A stretch of DNA of 64,000 bases, from NCBI GenBank assembly GCA_041391965.1, contig JAWKMZ010000004.1:1-64000 (forward strand), given 5' to 3'. Source of the stretch: JAWKMZ01 sp041391965. Lineage in GTDB: Bacteria; Bacteroidota; Bacteroidia; Flavobacteriales; Flavobacteriaceae. A program made the position numbers and the translations under genes. Shown here piece after piece: positions 45,347-54,782 of the stretch (positions are counted from its first letter, which is position 1; the number at the start of each line of letters is the position of its first letter). A model generated the notes under the pieces. That model saw only the letters and a list, made by a program, of their open reading frames with translations. It made no database searches and was not told the DNA's origin.

Positions 45347-45404
45347 ATGCTCAATTAATTTTACATTTTAAGAAAGCTTTACCAAATAAGTCTAAACAAA
45401 ATGA

Positions 45405-45412
45405 TATTTTTG
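45405..45412 (+). promoter_or_regulatory. -7 box for dsbD
   Basis: TATTTTTG, exact TAnnTTTG, 73 nt before the dsbD ATG, giving a leader of about 65 nt. Confidence 0.5.
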
Positions 45413-45437
45413 TAGATTATTAATTCTAAAAAAAATC

Positions 45438-45467
45438 AAAAAAGAGTTTAAATATAAACGCTTTTTT
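45438..45467 (+). promoter_or_regulatory. Terminator-like hairpin in dsbD leader
   Basis: AAAAAAGAGTTT (45438-45449) pairs with AAACGCTTTTTT (45456-45467) at 11 of 12 positions and ends in T6, 18 nt before the ATG. It lies after the -7 box, so it would be in the transcript. It resembles the hairpin before the kinase at 10135. Confidence 0.55.
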
Positions 45468-45485
45468 GAGAAACGACCACTTATA

Positions 45486-47477
45486 ATGAAGCATGTATTC
45501 TTCTTTGTTTTTGCTATATTTTTATCGCAAACTGTTAATTCACAAATTTTTGAGCCTGTAAAATGGCAAACCTCAGTAGAAAAAGTATCTGATACAGAGT
45601 ACGATTTAATCTCAACAGCAACCGTTGATGAAGGTTGGCATTTATATTCTCAAAATGTACCTAATGACGATGGACCCTTACCAACAAATTTTAATTACAC
45701 CAAAACAGACCAATTTGAACTAATAGGAAAAACATCTGAAGAAGAAGGTCATACCGTTGATGACCCTGTCTTTAAAATGAAAATCAAATTTTTTGAAGAC
45801 AAAGCAGCCTTTAGACAACGTATAAAAGTAGTCAACCACGAACTTTCTTTGGTTACAGGTGAAGTAGAATTTATGGTGTGTGATGATAAACAATGCTTGC
45901 CACCAAGTTATATAGATTTAGAATTTAATCTTGCAAATGCACAAGCTTACACAGCAACTAAAAAATCTTCGGTTTCTTTTTCTGAAACACCAAAAACAGA
46001 AGTAAAAAATGAAGCAGTTAAATTGCATCCTAATAAAACAGAACATTCCAAAGGTTTGTTTAGTATCTTTTTTCTTGCTTTTTTGTCAGGTTTTGTCGCG
46101 TTATTAACGCCATGTGTATTTCCGATGATTCCAATGACAGTAAGTTTTTTTATCAAACAAAGCAAAACCAAATCAAAAGGTATTAGAAATGCTGTCATTT
46201 ATGGCTTGTCCATTGTAGTTATCTATGTCCTTTTAGGAACTCTTATAACAGGTTTATTTGGAGCTGATGCTCTAAATGCTTTGGCTACAAACGTTTGGTT
46301 TAATATTATTTTCTTTGTTTTATTGGTAATATTTGCAATATCATTTTTAGGCGCTTTTGAAATTGTATTGCCAAACTCATGGGCTAATAAAGTAGATAAA
46401 CAAGCTGACAGAGGTGGATTTGTAGGAATATTTTTTATGGCTTTAGCATTAGCCATTGTTTCATTTTCTTGTACAGGACCAATAGTTGGGACGCTTTTGG
46501 TTGAAGCAGCCTCTAAAGGCGGTATTGCTCCCATTATAGGAATGTTAGGTTTTTCGTTAGCCATTGCCTTGCCTTTTGCATTATTTGCTGCATTTCCAGG
46601 ATGGTTAAATTCTCTGCCCAAATCTGGAGGATGGCTAAACACAGTCAAAGTCGTTTTAGGTTTTGTTGAATTGGCTTTGGCTTTTAAATTCTTGTCTCAA
46701 GCCGATTTGGTATTGCAAGCACACTTTTTAGAGCGCGAAGTATTTATTGCTATCTGGATTGCGGTTTTTGGTACATTATCATTTTATTTATTCGGAAAAA
46801 TACAATTGCCACATGATTCGCCATTAAATCATATTTCAGTAGGAAGGCTAAGTTTAGGATTGTTAACCTTGTCATTTACCATTTATATGATTCCAGGACT
46901 TTGGGGAGCACCTCTAAAACTTATCAGCGCTTTTCCACCACCTTTAGAATACAGTGAGTCACCTTATGGTGTTGGTAATTCTAAAACAGGAAGTGGCATT
47001 TCTAATGCTGAACAAGACATTCCTGAAGGAGCTCATTTATTAGCACCACATCAAATTTTAGCTTTTGACGATTATGATAAAGGATTAGCTTATGCCAAAA
47101 AAGTAAACAAACCCGTTATGTTAGATTTTACAGGTTGGGCTTGTGTAAATTGCCGAAAAATGGAGCAAAATGTTTGGGTAGATGACCAAGTGTTAAACAG
47201 TTTAAAAAATGATGTCGTTTTAATTTCATTGTATGTAGATGATAAACGCAAATTAAGTGATGATGAAGTTGTAGAATCTCAGCTTAGACCAGGAAAAAAA
47301 CTGAAGTACATTGGTCAAAAATGGAGTGAGTTTCAAACCATTAAATATAAAACCAACACACAACCATTTTATGTGTTGATGAACCACGATGGAGAAAACC
47401 TAATAGACCCTGTAGGTTATACACCAAATATTGATGACTATTACAATTGGCTAAAAGAAGGAATTAGCAATTTTTAA
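45486..47477 (+). CDS. dsbD: Thiol:disulfide interchange protein DsbD-type
   Basis: A 663-residue membrane protein carrying reducing power from the cytosol to the periplasm. N-terminal DsbD-alpha immunoglobulin-like domain with CDDKQCLPPS, a central CcdA-like region of about eight TM helices with cysteines in LTPCVFPMIP (near residue 210) and SFSCTGPIVGTLL (near 328), and a C-terminal thioredoxin-like domain with ACVNCRKME (CVNC near 553). All three Cys pairs or equivalents are present. Confidence 0.95.
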   Translation: MKHVFFFVFAIFLSQTVNSQIFEPVKWQTSVEKVSDTEYDLISTATVDEGWHLYSQNVPNDDGPLPTNFNYTKTDQFELIGKTSEEEGHTVDDPVFKMKIKFFEDKAAFRQRIKVVNHELSLVTGEVEFMVCDDKQCLPPSYIDLEFNLANAQAYTATKKSSVSFSETPKTEVKNEAVKLHPNKTEHSKGLFSIFFLAFLSGFVALLTPCVFPMIPMTVSFFIKQSKTKSKGIRNAVIYGLSIVVIYVLLGTLITGLFGADALNALATNVWFNIIFFVLLVIFAISFLGAFEIVLPNSWANKVDKQADRGGFVGIFFMALALAIVSFSCTGPIVGTLLVEAASKGGIAPIIGMLGFSLAIALPFALFAAFPGWLNSLPKSGGWLNTVKVVLGFVELALAFKFLSQADLVLQAHFLEREVFIAIWIAVFGTLSFYLFGKIQLPHDSPLNHISVGRLSLGLLTLSFTIYMIPGLWGAPLKLISAFPPPLEYSESPYGVGNSKTGSGISNAEQDIPEGAHLLAPHQILAFDDYDKGLAYAKKVNKPVMLDFTGWACVNCRKMEQNVWVDDQVLNSLKNDVVLISLYVDDKRKLSDDEVVESQLRPGKKLKYIGQKWSEFQTIKYKTNTQPFYVLMNHDGENLIDPVGYTPNIDDYYNWLKEGISNF

Positions 47478-47585
47478 ACTAAAATATTGCGTTTAACACA
47501 TTTTTTTAGCGTTTAATCTAAAAAATACATCGTATTTTAACGTTTTTATTATATTGGTTTAGCTATTCAAAATAGTTAGCCCTAA

Positions 47586-47625
47586 ATCTTAAATTAAATA
47601 AAAAGTATAATCCTTAATTTAAGAT
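47586..47625 (+). promoter_or_regulatory. 12-bp inverted repeat abutting start codon
   Basis: ATCTTAAATTAA (47586-47597) and TTAATTTAAGAT (47614-47625) are perfectly complementary, with a 16-nt loop, ending 3 nt before the ATG at 47629. In RNA it would occlude the initiation region; in DNA it could be an operator. Confidence 0.5.
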
Positions 47626-47628
47626 CAT

Positions 47629-47922
47629 ATGATAAATGTATTACTCACAATCACTACCATTGCGCTTTTTTTTGCTGCAATGTATGCTTACGCTTACGGA
47701 TTTGAATATTTAGAAAATTTGAAAGAGCGACGTTTGTTAAAAGAACGTATAAAAAAAGAAGCAGATTTTGCACAACAAAAGCTTTTAAAAGCACAGTTAA
47801 GGCAAGAAAAAATTAAACAACTTAAAAAACGAAGTGACGAAATTAAACAAGAATTTGCGCGTTTGGCAGAATTTAGAAACAAAGTTTTTAAAACCAATAA
47901 TTCAGATAATATTATGGCATAA
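47629..47922 (+). CDS. Small membrane-anchored coiled-coil protein
   Basis: A 97-residue protein with an N-terminal TM helix (LLTITTIALFFAAMYAYAYGF) and a highly charged Lys/Glu/Gln coiled coil (about 30-85). I do not recognise a family. It stands alone between dsbD and an ECF sigma gene, has its own terminator downstream and a perfect inverted repeat just upstream of the start. Real coding is supported by the TM-plus-coil layout and the flanking signals. Confidence 0.7.
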   Translation: MINVLLTITTIALFFAAMYAYAYGFEYLENLKERRLLKERIKKEADFAQQKLLKAQLRQEKIKQLKKRSDEIKQEFARLAEFRNKVFKTNNSDNIMA

Positions 47923-47940
47923 ACCTTTACTTTATAAATT

Positions 47941-47969
47941 AAAAACCTCTCATTTTGAGAGGTTTTTTT
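47941..47969 (+). terminator. Terminator after small coiled-coil gene
   Basis: AAAAACCTCTC/GAGAGGTTTTT 11-bp stem, 5-nt loop, then further T residues. Confidence 0.9.
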
Positions 47970-48112
47970 GTGAAATGAAATAAGTAATTTAAAACAATCA
48001 ACTTGACTGTTTATTTTTGATTTTTTTAAAAGATAAAACAGCTTATTTTAATAAAATTAAATACTTTTAGTAATTTTAAAAAACTAAGGTTTTTGGTATT
48101 TTTAAACCCATT

Positions 48113-48150
48113 AATACAGCTGTTTTTATTAATAAGCTTATTGCTGTATT
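48113..48150. promoter_or_regulatory. Nested palindrome upstream of ECF sigma gene
   Basis: AATACAGC (48113-48120) and GCTGTATT (48143-48150) flank the perfect 12-bp palindrome AATAAGCTTATT (48131-48142). It sits about 70 nt before the ECF sigma start; operator or leader structure cannot be told apart. Confidence 0.4.
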
Positions 48151-48218
48151 GTAATTTGCCAAAACACTTCAAACTATAAGCATAACGAATCAATTAAATT
48201 TCAACAATTATAGCAACT

Positions 48219-48791
48219 TTGAAACAATTTAAAGACAAAGAATTTATTTTGTGGACAAAACTTAAAGATGGCAATATAGAGGCTTTAGGTGCGTTGTACG
48301 ATATGTGTATTGATGAGTTGTTTTGCTTTGGAATGCAATTATGTAATGACAAAAACCGTGTTATGGATGCCATCCACGATTTGTTTTTAAATCTTTATAA
48401 GTACCGAAAAAATCTTGCTACTACTGATAATGTTAAGTATTATTTGCTACGCTCCTTAAAAAACCAAATTCTAAAACAACCAAATAATACTTCAATTTTT
48501 GATGAACGCATACTACATCACAAGCATTCCAATTCAATTGAAGAACAAATTATTGCAAGCGAAATTAACAATGAACGTGCCTATAAATTGTCAAAAGCCA
48601 TTAATTTATTGAGTAAAAAACAACGAAAAGGACTGTTTTTAAGGTTTACTGAAGAACGTTCATACGAAGAAATTGCTGACATTATGAACGTCTCTATTCA
48701 AACGTCAAGAACCCTTATTTACAGAGCCATTAAAGTCTTACGCAAAAATTTGGCATTGCTCATTCTTTCCGTTTTTCATCTTTTTTATTAA
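48219..48791 (+). CDS. ECF RNA polymerase sigma factor
   Basis: A 190-residue sigma-70 factor of FecI/SusCD-associated type: region 2 (ALYDMCIDELFCFGMQLCNDKNRVMDAIHDLFLNLYKYR) and region 4 (LSKKQRKGLFLRFTEERSYEEIADIMNVSIQTSRTLIYRAIKVLRK). The start is a TTG codon. It heads sigma-FecR-SusC(STN)-SusD, the classical trans-envelope signalling cassette, and should direct transcription of the operon when the SusC receptor is occupied. Confidence 0.93.
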   Translation: MKQFKDKEFILWTKLKDGNIEALGALYDMCIDELFCFGMQLCNDKNRVMDAIHDLFLNLYKYRKNLATTDNVKYYLLRSLKNQILKQPNNTSIFDERILHHKHSNSIEEQIIASEINNERAYKLSKAINLLSKKQRKGLFLRFTEERSYEEIADIMNVSIQTSRTLIYRAIKVLRKNLALLILSVFHLFY

Positions 48792-48903
48792 AATTTTATA
48801 AAAAAAAATGTCTATATCTTAAAGCTTAATTACTTATTAAGATAGTAGCTGCTACGTTTTATTTTGAAATTAGCGTACAACTCTTAAAAACAAATAGTTA
48901 TAA

Positions 48904-49989
48904 ATGACAAAAAATAACTCTTCTCAAAACATGGATTTTTCTGAACTCTCTAAAGACGAGAAGTCGCAGTTAAAACATAAAATTACAAGCTCTATTTATA
49001 GCTATATTATAAAAAGAAGACGTGTTAAATATGCTTTAGGTATTACAGCAGCGGCTGTGGTTATCTTATTTTCAATTAGCGTGTTTAATACAACAAAACA
49101 AGAAAGCGCTATTGAAAAATTTGCAAAAACTCAAAAAAATCAAAGTCTTGATAACCATGTCAATCTTATTTTGAGTGACAGCAAAACGGTTGAAATTGCT
49201 GAAGACAACTCAACTATTGCGTATTCCAACTCTGGACAACAAGTAACAATCGGAACTTCTAAATCTGTAAGCCAAGAAGCATCAAAAAAAAATGATGTTG
49301 TTTTTAACACCTTAATTGTACCTTATGGTAAACGTTCAGAAATTGTCTTGGCAGATGGTAGTAAAGTATGGTTAAATTCTGGTTCAAAACTCATATTTCC
49401 TGCCACATTTATAGATGATAAACGTGAAGTGTATTTAGAAGGCGAAGCCATTTTTGAAGTTACTCACAACAAAAAACAACCTTTTATTGTACAATCCGAC
49501 AATCAAAGCATTAAAGTTTTAGGAACCATTTTTAATGTAAGTAATTATGCAGATGATGATGCTATTTATACAGTTTTAAAAAGCGGAAGCATTCAATTAA
49601 GCTATAAAAGCACTGCTTTTTTGCATAGTACAGAGCATGTTAAAATAACACCAAATACACTTGCAACCTATAACAAAGCCAATGGCAACGTAAAAACGAA
49701 TACAGTTGAAGTAGAAAAATACTTTTCATGGCGTGATGGTATTTTCATCTTTAAAAATGATGCACTAAAATCTATCATGAAAAAAATTGCAAGGTATTAT
49801 AATGTTGAGGTCGTTATAAATGATGAAACCTTAGCTAACCAAAAATTCTCAGGGTATTTAGACGTAAAAGAAAATATAGAACATGTGATGCAAACCATAA
49901 AAAATGCAGAAACATCATCATTTGAATATCATATAACAGATACGAATAAACTAATTATTAACTTAAAAAAACCAGACCATTTGAAGTAA
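48904..49989 (+). CDS. FecR-family anti-sigma factor
   Basis: A 361-residue protein with a cytosolic N terminus (about 1-44), a TM helix (YALGITAAAVVILFSISVF) and a periplasmic FecR domain (VPYGKRSEIVLADGSKVWLNSGSKLIFP, REVYLEGEAIFEVTHN-KKQPFIVQ) followed by the DUF4974 C-terminal region (FSGYLDVKENIEHVMQTIKNAE). It relays the signal from the STN domain of the neighbouring SusC to the ECF sigma factor. Confidence 0.95.
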   Translation: MTKNNSSQNMDFSELSKDEKSQLKHKITSSIYSYIIKRRRVKYALGITAAAVVILFSISVFNTTKQESAIEKFAKTQKNQSLDNHVNLILSDSKTVEIAEDNSTIAYSNSGQQVTIGTSKSVSQEASKKNDVVFNTLIVPYGKRSEIVLADGSKVWLNSGSKLIFPATFIDDKREVYLEGEAIFEVTHNKKQPFIVQSDNQSIKVLGTIFNVSNYADDDAIYTVLKSGSIQLSYKSTAFLHSTEHVKITPNTLATYNKANGNVKTNTVEVEKYFSWRDGIFIFKNDALKSIMKKIARYYNVEVVINDETLANQKFSGYLDVKENIEHVMQTIKNAETSSFEYHITDTNKLIINLKKPDHLK

Positions 49990-50089
49990 AACCAAACCAA
50001 AAAAAACTAGAAGATGCGCCAACATCCTCTAGCATTAAAAAATCAATAGCACTGTTTAACACAGCAATATTAACCACTAAAACAAAATT

Positions 50090-53000
50090 ATGAATAAAAA
50101 TAAGAACCTTTATGCTTTTAAAAGGATAAAATCTTTAAGATACTATTTGGTAAATATTATGAGAGTTTTTCTATTATTAATGACCATTGGTTTAAGTTCA
50201 GCTTTTGCTAATAACACAAAGGCACAAACTAAAATTGATATAAATGTGACTAATGTTTCTTTAGAAGAGTTGTTTAAAGAAATACAGAATAAAAGTGAGT
50301 TTATATTTTTTTACAAAGATGATGTTTTAAATCACAAAGTAACACTCCATCTTAAAAAAGCAACACTATCAACCATTTTAGATACAGCTTTGGCAAATAC
50401 CAATTTGACCTATACAGTTGATTATAGACAAGTTGTCATTAAACAAGCTGTAAATACACAAGCAACCACTTCAGATGCTAAGAAAGTCAAGAAAAAAATA
50501 ATAAAAGGCACCATAGTAGATGATGCTGGCGTTCCGTTGGCTGGTGCCACAGTAGTTGTAAAAGGCACAACCATTGGCGTTTCTACCGATTTTGATGGAA
50601 ATTTTGAACTGTCAGTACCTGATGACACGACCACCTTAGTAGTGTCTTACCTTGGGTTTACACCTCAAGAAATAGAAATTACTGGCAAGACAAGTATAGA
50701 GGTTAAGATGTTACCAGACAACACAACCTTAAATGAAATTGTAGTAATTGGGTATGGAACTGAAAAAAAAGCGTTACTAAGTGATGCTGTAACGTCTATC
50801 AGTGCAAAACAATTGGAAGATTTGCCAGTATCGTCGGTTGATGGTATTTTACAAGGTCAGGCTGCAGGTGTACAAGTGATGCAAAACTCTGGGACTCCAG
50901 GTGGTCAAATGTCAGTAAGAATACGTGGTTTAAGTTCTATTAGTGGTTCTAACCAACCGCTTTACATTATTGACGGAATTCCTGTAACTACAGGTGATTA
51001 TGGGCAAATAGGCTATTCAGGTCAAGGTGCCAGTGCATTAACTGATTTAAATCCGAGTGATATTGAATCTGTTAGTGTGCTTAAAGATGCTTCGGCAACT
51101 GCAATTTATGGAGCAAGAGCCACAAACGGAATCGTTCTAATTACTACCAAACGTGGTAAAGACCAAAAATCAGTAGTAAATGTCAATGTGTACTCTGGTG
51201 TGCAACGCGCTTGGAACCGATTAGACATGTTAGATGCCAGACAATGGATGGAATACAGAAACGACCTTACAGGTACAACTGTGTTTACACAAGAGCAAAT
51301 GGATAATATTACTATTGATACCGATTGGCAAGATATAATTTTCAGAACAGCTCCTGTAAACAGTTATGAAGTATCTACCACAGGAGGTTCAGAAAAAACC
51401 AAATTTTTTATCAGCGGAACACTCTATGACCAAGAAGGTATTTTGATTGGAACCGATTATAGAAGGCTCAATGCAAGAGTAAATGTAGACCATCAACTGT
51501 CTGATAAAATAACTATTGGCACTAGTATTGGGCTTACCTATGCCAAAACCAATCGCGTAGAAAGTGATCAAACCTTACATGGACCATTACCAAATGGTAT
51601 TTCTACACCAGCTATTTTCCCTGTGTATAATGACGATGGAACGTATAATCAAGATGGACCATACTCTAATGCAGTTTCCATAGCAAATGAAGCCATCAAC
51701 CAAAACTTTTCTTATAGAACCAACTCTAATGTTTATGCAGATTATAAAATAACCAATGATTTGACCTTCTCAACAAAATGGGGTGTTGACTTTTTAAACT
51801 TTAGAGAACATGCTTACGAATCAACAAAAACGGTTCAAGGAGCAAAATATAATGGTTTAGGATTTGAAACGTATAGCAATGTTTTAAATATCGTTTCCAA
51901 TAACCTTTTAAAATATAAAAAGCAATTTAACAAACACAAACTGGAGGCTTTAGCAGGTTACAGTTTTGAAAGTTATGAATATCGTTCCTCATTTATAAGA
52001 GGACAAGATTTTGCTGATGATGACTTACAATACATCAGTTCTGCTGCAACCATTGTTTCTGCAAGTGCAAGTGCATCAGATGCTGGTTTAAGATCTTATT
52101 TTGGAAGACTAAACTATAATTATGACGATAAATATATTGCTACCTTTTCTGGTCGTTTTGATACTTCTACAAAATTTGGAGAAAATAACAGAACCGGATT
52201 TTTCCCAGCAGCTTCTGTAGCTTGGAGAATTTCTGAAGAAAGCTTTATGAAAAACCTAAAAACGGTTTCCGACCTAAAACTTAGAGTCAGTTATGGACTT
52301 ACAGGAAATGATGATATCAGTCCTTTCCTTTTTTCTGAGCTCTATGGCAACACCTCTTATGGTGGACAACCTGCCATTTATCCAAGCAATATTCCAAACC
52401 CTGATTTAAAATGGGAAAGTACAGCGCAGCTTAATGTAGGTATTAATTTAGGACTTTTTGATAACAGGTTAACCCTAACAGCAGATTATTACAACAAACA
52501 AACTAAAGATTTGCTATTGAGCAGACCATTGCCAACCAGTTCTGGGTTTTCTTCTATTACCGAAAATGTTGGAAAAGTTGAAAACCAAGGCGTTGAAATA
52601 ACCATTGCATCTCAAAACTTTATAAACGATAATTTTACTTGGAACACACAATTCAATATTTCAGGCAACCGAAATAAAGTATTAGAACTTTATAATGGCC
52701 AACCTATTGATGATATTGGTCGTGGTGGCAACCGTATTATGGAAGGGCAACCTATCGGAATTTTCTACAGCTACAAATCTTTAGGTGTTGATCCTTCAAC
52801 AGGTGATATTGTGTTTGCAGACACTAATTTTGATGGTGTTATTACCTCTGAAGATAGAACCATTGTTGGCAATCCGCAACCCGATTTTATTGCAGGTCTT
52901 ACCAATAATTTTAGCTATAAAGGAATTGATTTAAGCATCTTCCTTCAAGCCTCTTATGGTAATGACGTGTTTAATGGCTCACGTCTTTTCTTAGAATCCT

Positions 53001-53386
53001 TACAAGGAGGTGATAACCAAATTGCAGCGGTCACCAGACGTTGGAGACATCCTGGTGATATTACAGACATTCCAAGAGCAACGACAGATCCTGTAGCTTC
53101 TGCTCAAAACAAACGTGTGTCATCAAGATTTATAGAAGACGGTTCGTACTTAAGGGTTAAAAACGTCACATTAGGTTATACCTTTAATCAAAACGTCTTG
53201 AAAAAAAGTATGTTTTCAAGTATCAGAGTCTATTTGAGTGCACAAAACCTCTTTACGTTTACCAAGTATTCTGGTTTAGACCCTGAAGTCAATTATAGAG
53301 GCGATGATAACGCTGTAATTGGAACAGATTTCTTTACGTATCCACAAGCGCAAACCTTCACCTTAGGTGTTAATTTAAAACTTTAA
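50090..53386 (+). CDS. SusC/RagA TonB-dependent transporter with STN domain
   Basis: A 1098-residue outer-membrane importer. Order: signal peptide (to about residue 46), STN signalling domain (about 50-115, LEELFKEIQNKSEFIFFYKDD...), carboxypeptidase-like domain (about 138-210, GTIVDDAGVPLAGATVVVKG), TonB-box/plug (about 215-360, SVDGILQGQAAGVQV, LYIIDGIPV), then a 22-strand-type barrel ending in a C-terminal aromatic/Leu strand. The STN domain links substrate binding to the FecR/ECF pair upstream. It is 4 nt from susD. The imported ligand is inferred from the downstream S51/M20 enzymes. Confidence 0.97.
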   Translation: MNKNKNLYAFKRIKSLRYYLVNIMRVFLLLMTIGLSSAFANNTKAQTKIDINVTNVSLEELFKEIQNKSEFIFFYKDDVLNHKVTLHLKKATLSTILDTALANTNLTYTVDYRQVVIKQAVNTQATTSDAKKVKKKIIKGTIVDDAGVPLAGATVVVKGTTIGVSTDFDGNFELSVPDDTTTLVVSYLGFTPQEIEITGKTSIEVKMLPDNTTLNEIVVIGYGTEKKALLSDAVTSISAKQLEDLPVSSVDGILQGQAAGVQVMQNSGTPGGQMSVRIRGLSSISGSNQPLYIIDGIPVTTGDYGQIGYSGQGASALTDLNPSDIESVSVLKDASATAIYGARATNGIVLITTKRGKDQKSVVNVNVYSGVQRAWNRLDMLDARQWMEYRNDLTGTTVFTQEQMDNITIDTDWQDIIFRTAPVNSYEVSTTGGSEKTKFFISGTLYDQEGILIGTDYRRLNARVNVDHQLSDKITIGTSIGLTYAKTNRVESDQTLHGPLPNGISTPAIFPVYNDDGTYNQDGPYSNAVSIANEAINQNFSYRTNSNVYADYKITNDLTFSTKWGVDFLNFREHAYESTKTVQGAKYNGLGFETYSNVLNIVSNNLLKYKKQFNKHKLEALAGYSFESYEYRSSFIRGQDFADDDLQYISSAATIVSASASASDAGLRSYFGRLNYNYDDKYIATFSGRFDTSTKFGENNRTGFFPAASVAWRISEESFMKNLKTVSDLKLRVSYGLTGNDDISPFLFSELYGNTSYGGQPAIYPSNIPNPDLKWESTAQLNVGINLGLFDNRLTLTADYYNKQTKDLLLSRPLPTSSGFSSITENVGKVENQGVEITIASQNFINDNFTWNTQFNISGNRNKVLELYNGQPIDDIGRGGNRIMEGQPIGIFYSYKSLGVDPSTGDIVFADTNFDGVITSEDRTIVGNPQPDFIAGLTNNFSYKGIDLSIFLQASYGNDVFNGSRLFLESLQGGDNQIAAVTRRWRHPGDITDIPRATTDPVASAQNKRVSSRFIEDGSYLRVKNVTLGYTFNQNVLKKSMFSSIRVYLSAQNLFTFTKYSGLDPEVNYRGDDNAVIGTDFFTYPQAQTFTLGVNLKL

Positions 53387-53390
53387 AAAA

Positions 53391-54719
53391 ATGAAAAAGA
53401 TAATTTTAATAACCTTTTTACTACTAACAGCCTTGTCTTGCGATGTTTTAGAAGTAGAACCTCAAAACTCTATTCCTGCAGATGCCGCTTTTAAAACCAA
53501 AGAAGATATTGATAAAGGAATTTTAGGAGCTTATGCGTCTTTTCAAAGTTTAAGTTACTACGGAAGGACTTACGGCATTTTTTCCGATTTATCAGCAGAT
53601 AATCTATCACATCCAATTGCGGCAACAGCTACAGAATATGCTGAAGTTGACAACAATAACATCTTACCAGAAAATAGCTCTATTGGTGGCATTTGGAGTG
53701 TTATTTATGATGGCATCAACGTTGCTAATAACGTAATTGCCAAAGTGCCAACAATTGAAGATATGACAGAGCAAGAAAAAAATGTAGCCTTAGCAGAATT
53801 GTACTTTATCAGAGCACTCAACCATTTTAATCTGATGAACTATTTTGGGGCAATTCCTATAAAAATTACACCAACAGTTGGTGTTACTAATTTAGATGCA
53901 CCACGAAATTCTATTGAAGACGTCTATAGTCAAATCATCAACGATTTAAACTTTGCTGCTGATAATCTTCCTGCTTCAGGAAACAAAATCAGAGGCTCTA
54001 AATACGCAGCCAAAGCCTTGTTAGCAAAAGTGTATTTGTATAAAAAAGACTATCCACAAGCCATTGCGATGGCTTCAGATGTCATTGCAAATGGCAATTA
54101 CACCTTGTTAGATAATTATGCAGATGTATTTGCAAATGACCAATCAGCCGAATCTATTTTTGAAATTTTCTTTTCAGAAACCGAAAGAAATAGAATTGCA
54201 GAATATAATTTTCCACATTCTTTAAACGGAAGACGCGAAGTAGAACCTTCGGAAAGTTTGTTAAATGCTTATGAAGCTGCTGATACGCGTTACGCAGCAA
54301 GTATTGCTTTTGAAGGTACAGAAGCTTATGCCAAAAAATACGACGATCTAAGCTTAGGAGCAGACAATGTTATTGTATTGCGTTTGGCTGATATGTATTT
54401 AATTAGAGCAGAAGCCGAAGCCAATTTGCCAACACCTAACATTACATCAGTACAAGATGATATCAATAAAATTAGAGAACGCGCTAATTTGTTACCAACC
54501 TACGAAACATCTGTAACACAGTTACTCAAAATCATTGAAAACGAAAGACGTATAGAATTTGCTTTTGAAGGACAACGCTGGTTTGACTTGGTAAGAACCA
54601 ATCGCGCTATAGCAGTATTGCCAAATGTAACTAACACCAACCAAACGCTTTTTCCAATTCCATCAGATGAAATACAAACTAATAATGACCCAGGAATGAC
54701 CCAAAACCCAGGATACTAA
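53391..54719 (+). CDS. SusD/RagB surface lipoprotein
   Basis: A 442-residue SusD-like lipoprotein (lipobox ALSC) that caps the SusC barrel and binds the polymer. TPR-like helices and the family motifs IRALNHFNLMNYFGAIPI, KYAAKALLAKVYLYKKDYPQA and the C-terminal RIEFAFEGQRWFDLVR are clear. Shorter than many glycan SusDs (about 500-600), in line with a small binding surface. Confidence 0.96.
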   Translation: MKKIILITFLLLTALSCDVLEVEPQNSIPADAAFKTKEDIDKGILGAYASFQSLSYYGRTYGIFSDLSADNLSHPIAATATEYAEVDNNNILPENSSIGGIWSVIYDGINVANNVIAKVPTIEDMTEQEKNVALAELYFIRALNHFNLMNYFGAIPIKITPTVGVTNLDAPRNSIEDVYSQIINDLNFAADNLPASGNKIRGSKYAAKALLAKVYLYKKDYPQAIAMASDVIANGNYTLLDNYADVFANDQSAESIFEIFFSETERNRIAEYNFPHSLNGRREVEPSESLLNAYEAADTRYAASIAFEGTEAYAKKYDDLSLGADNVIVLRLADMYLIRAEAEANLPTPNITSVQDDINKIRERANLLPTYETSVTQLLKIIENERRIEFAFEGQRWFDLVRTNRAIAVLPNVTNTNQTLFPIPSDEIQTNNDPGMTQNPGY

Positions 54720-54782
54720 TAACTAACGATCAAACTTAAAATATAACATATGAAACGAGTACATAACCAAACAGACGTAAAG

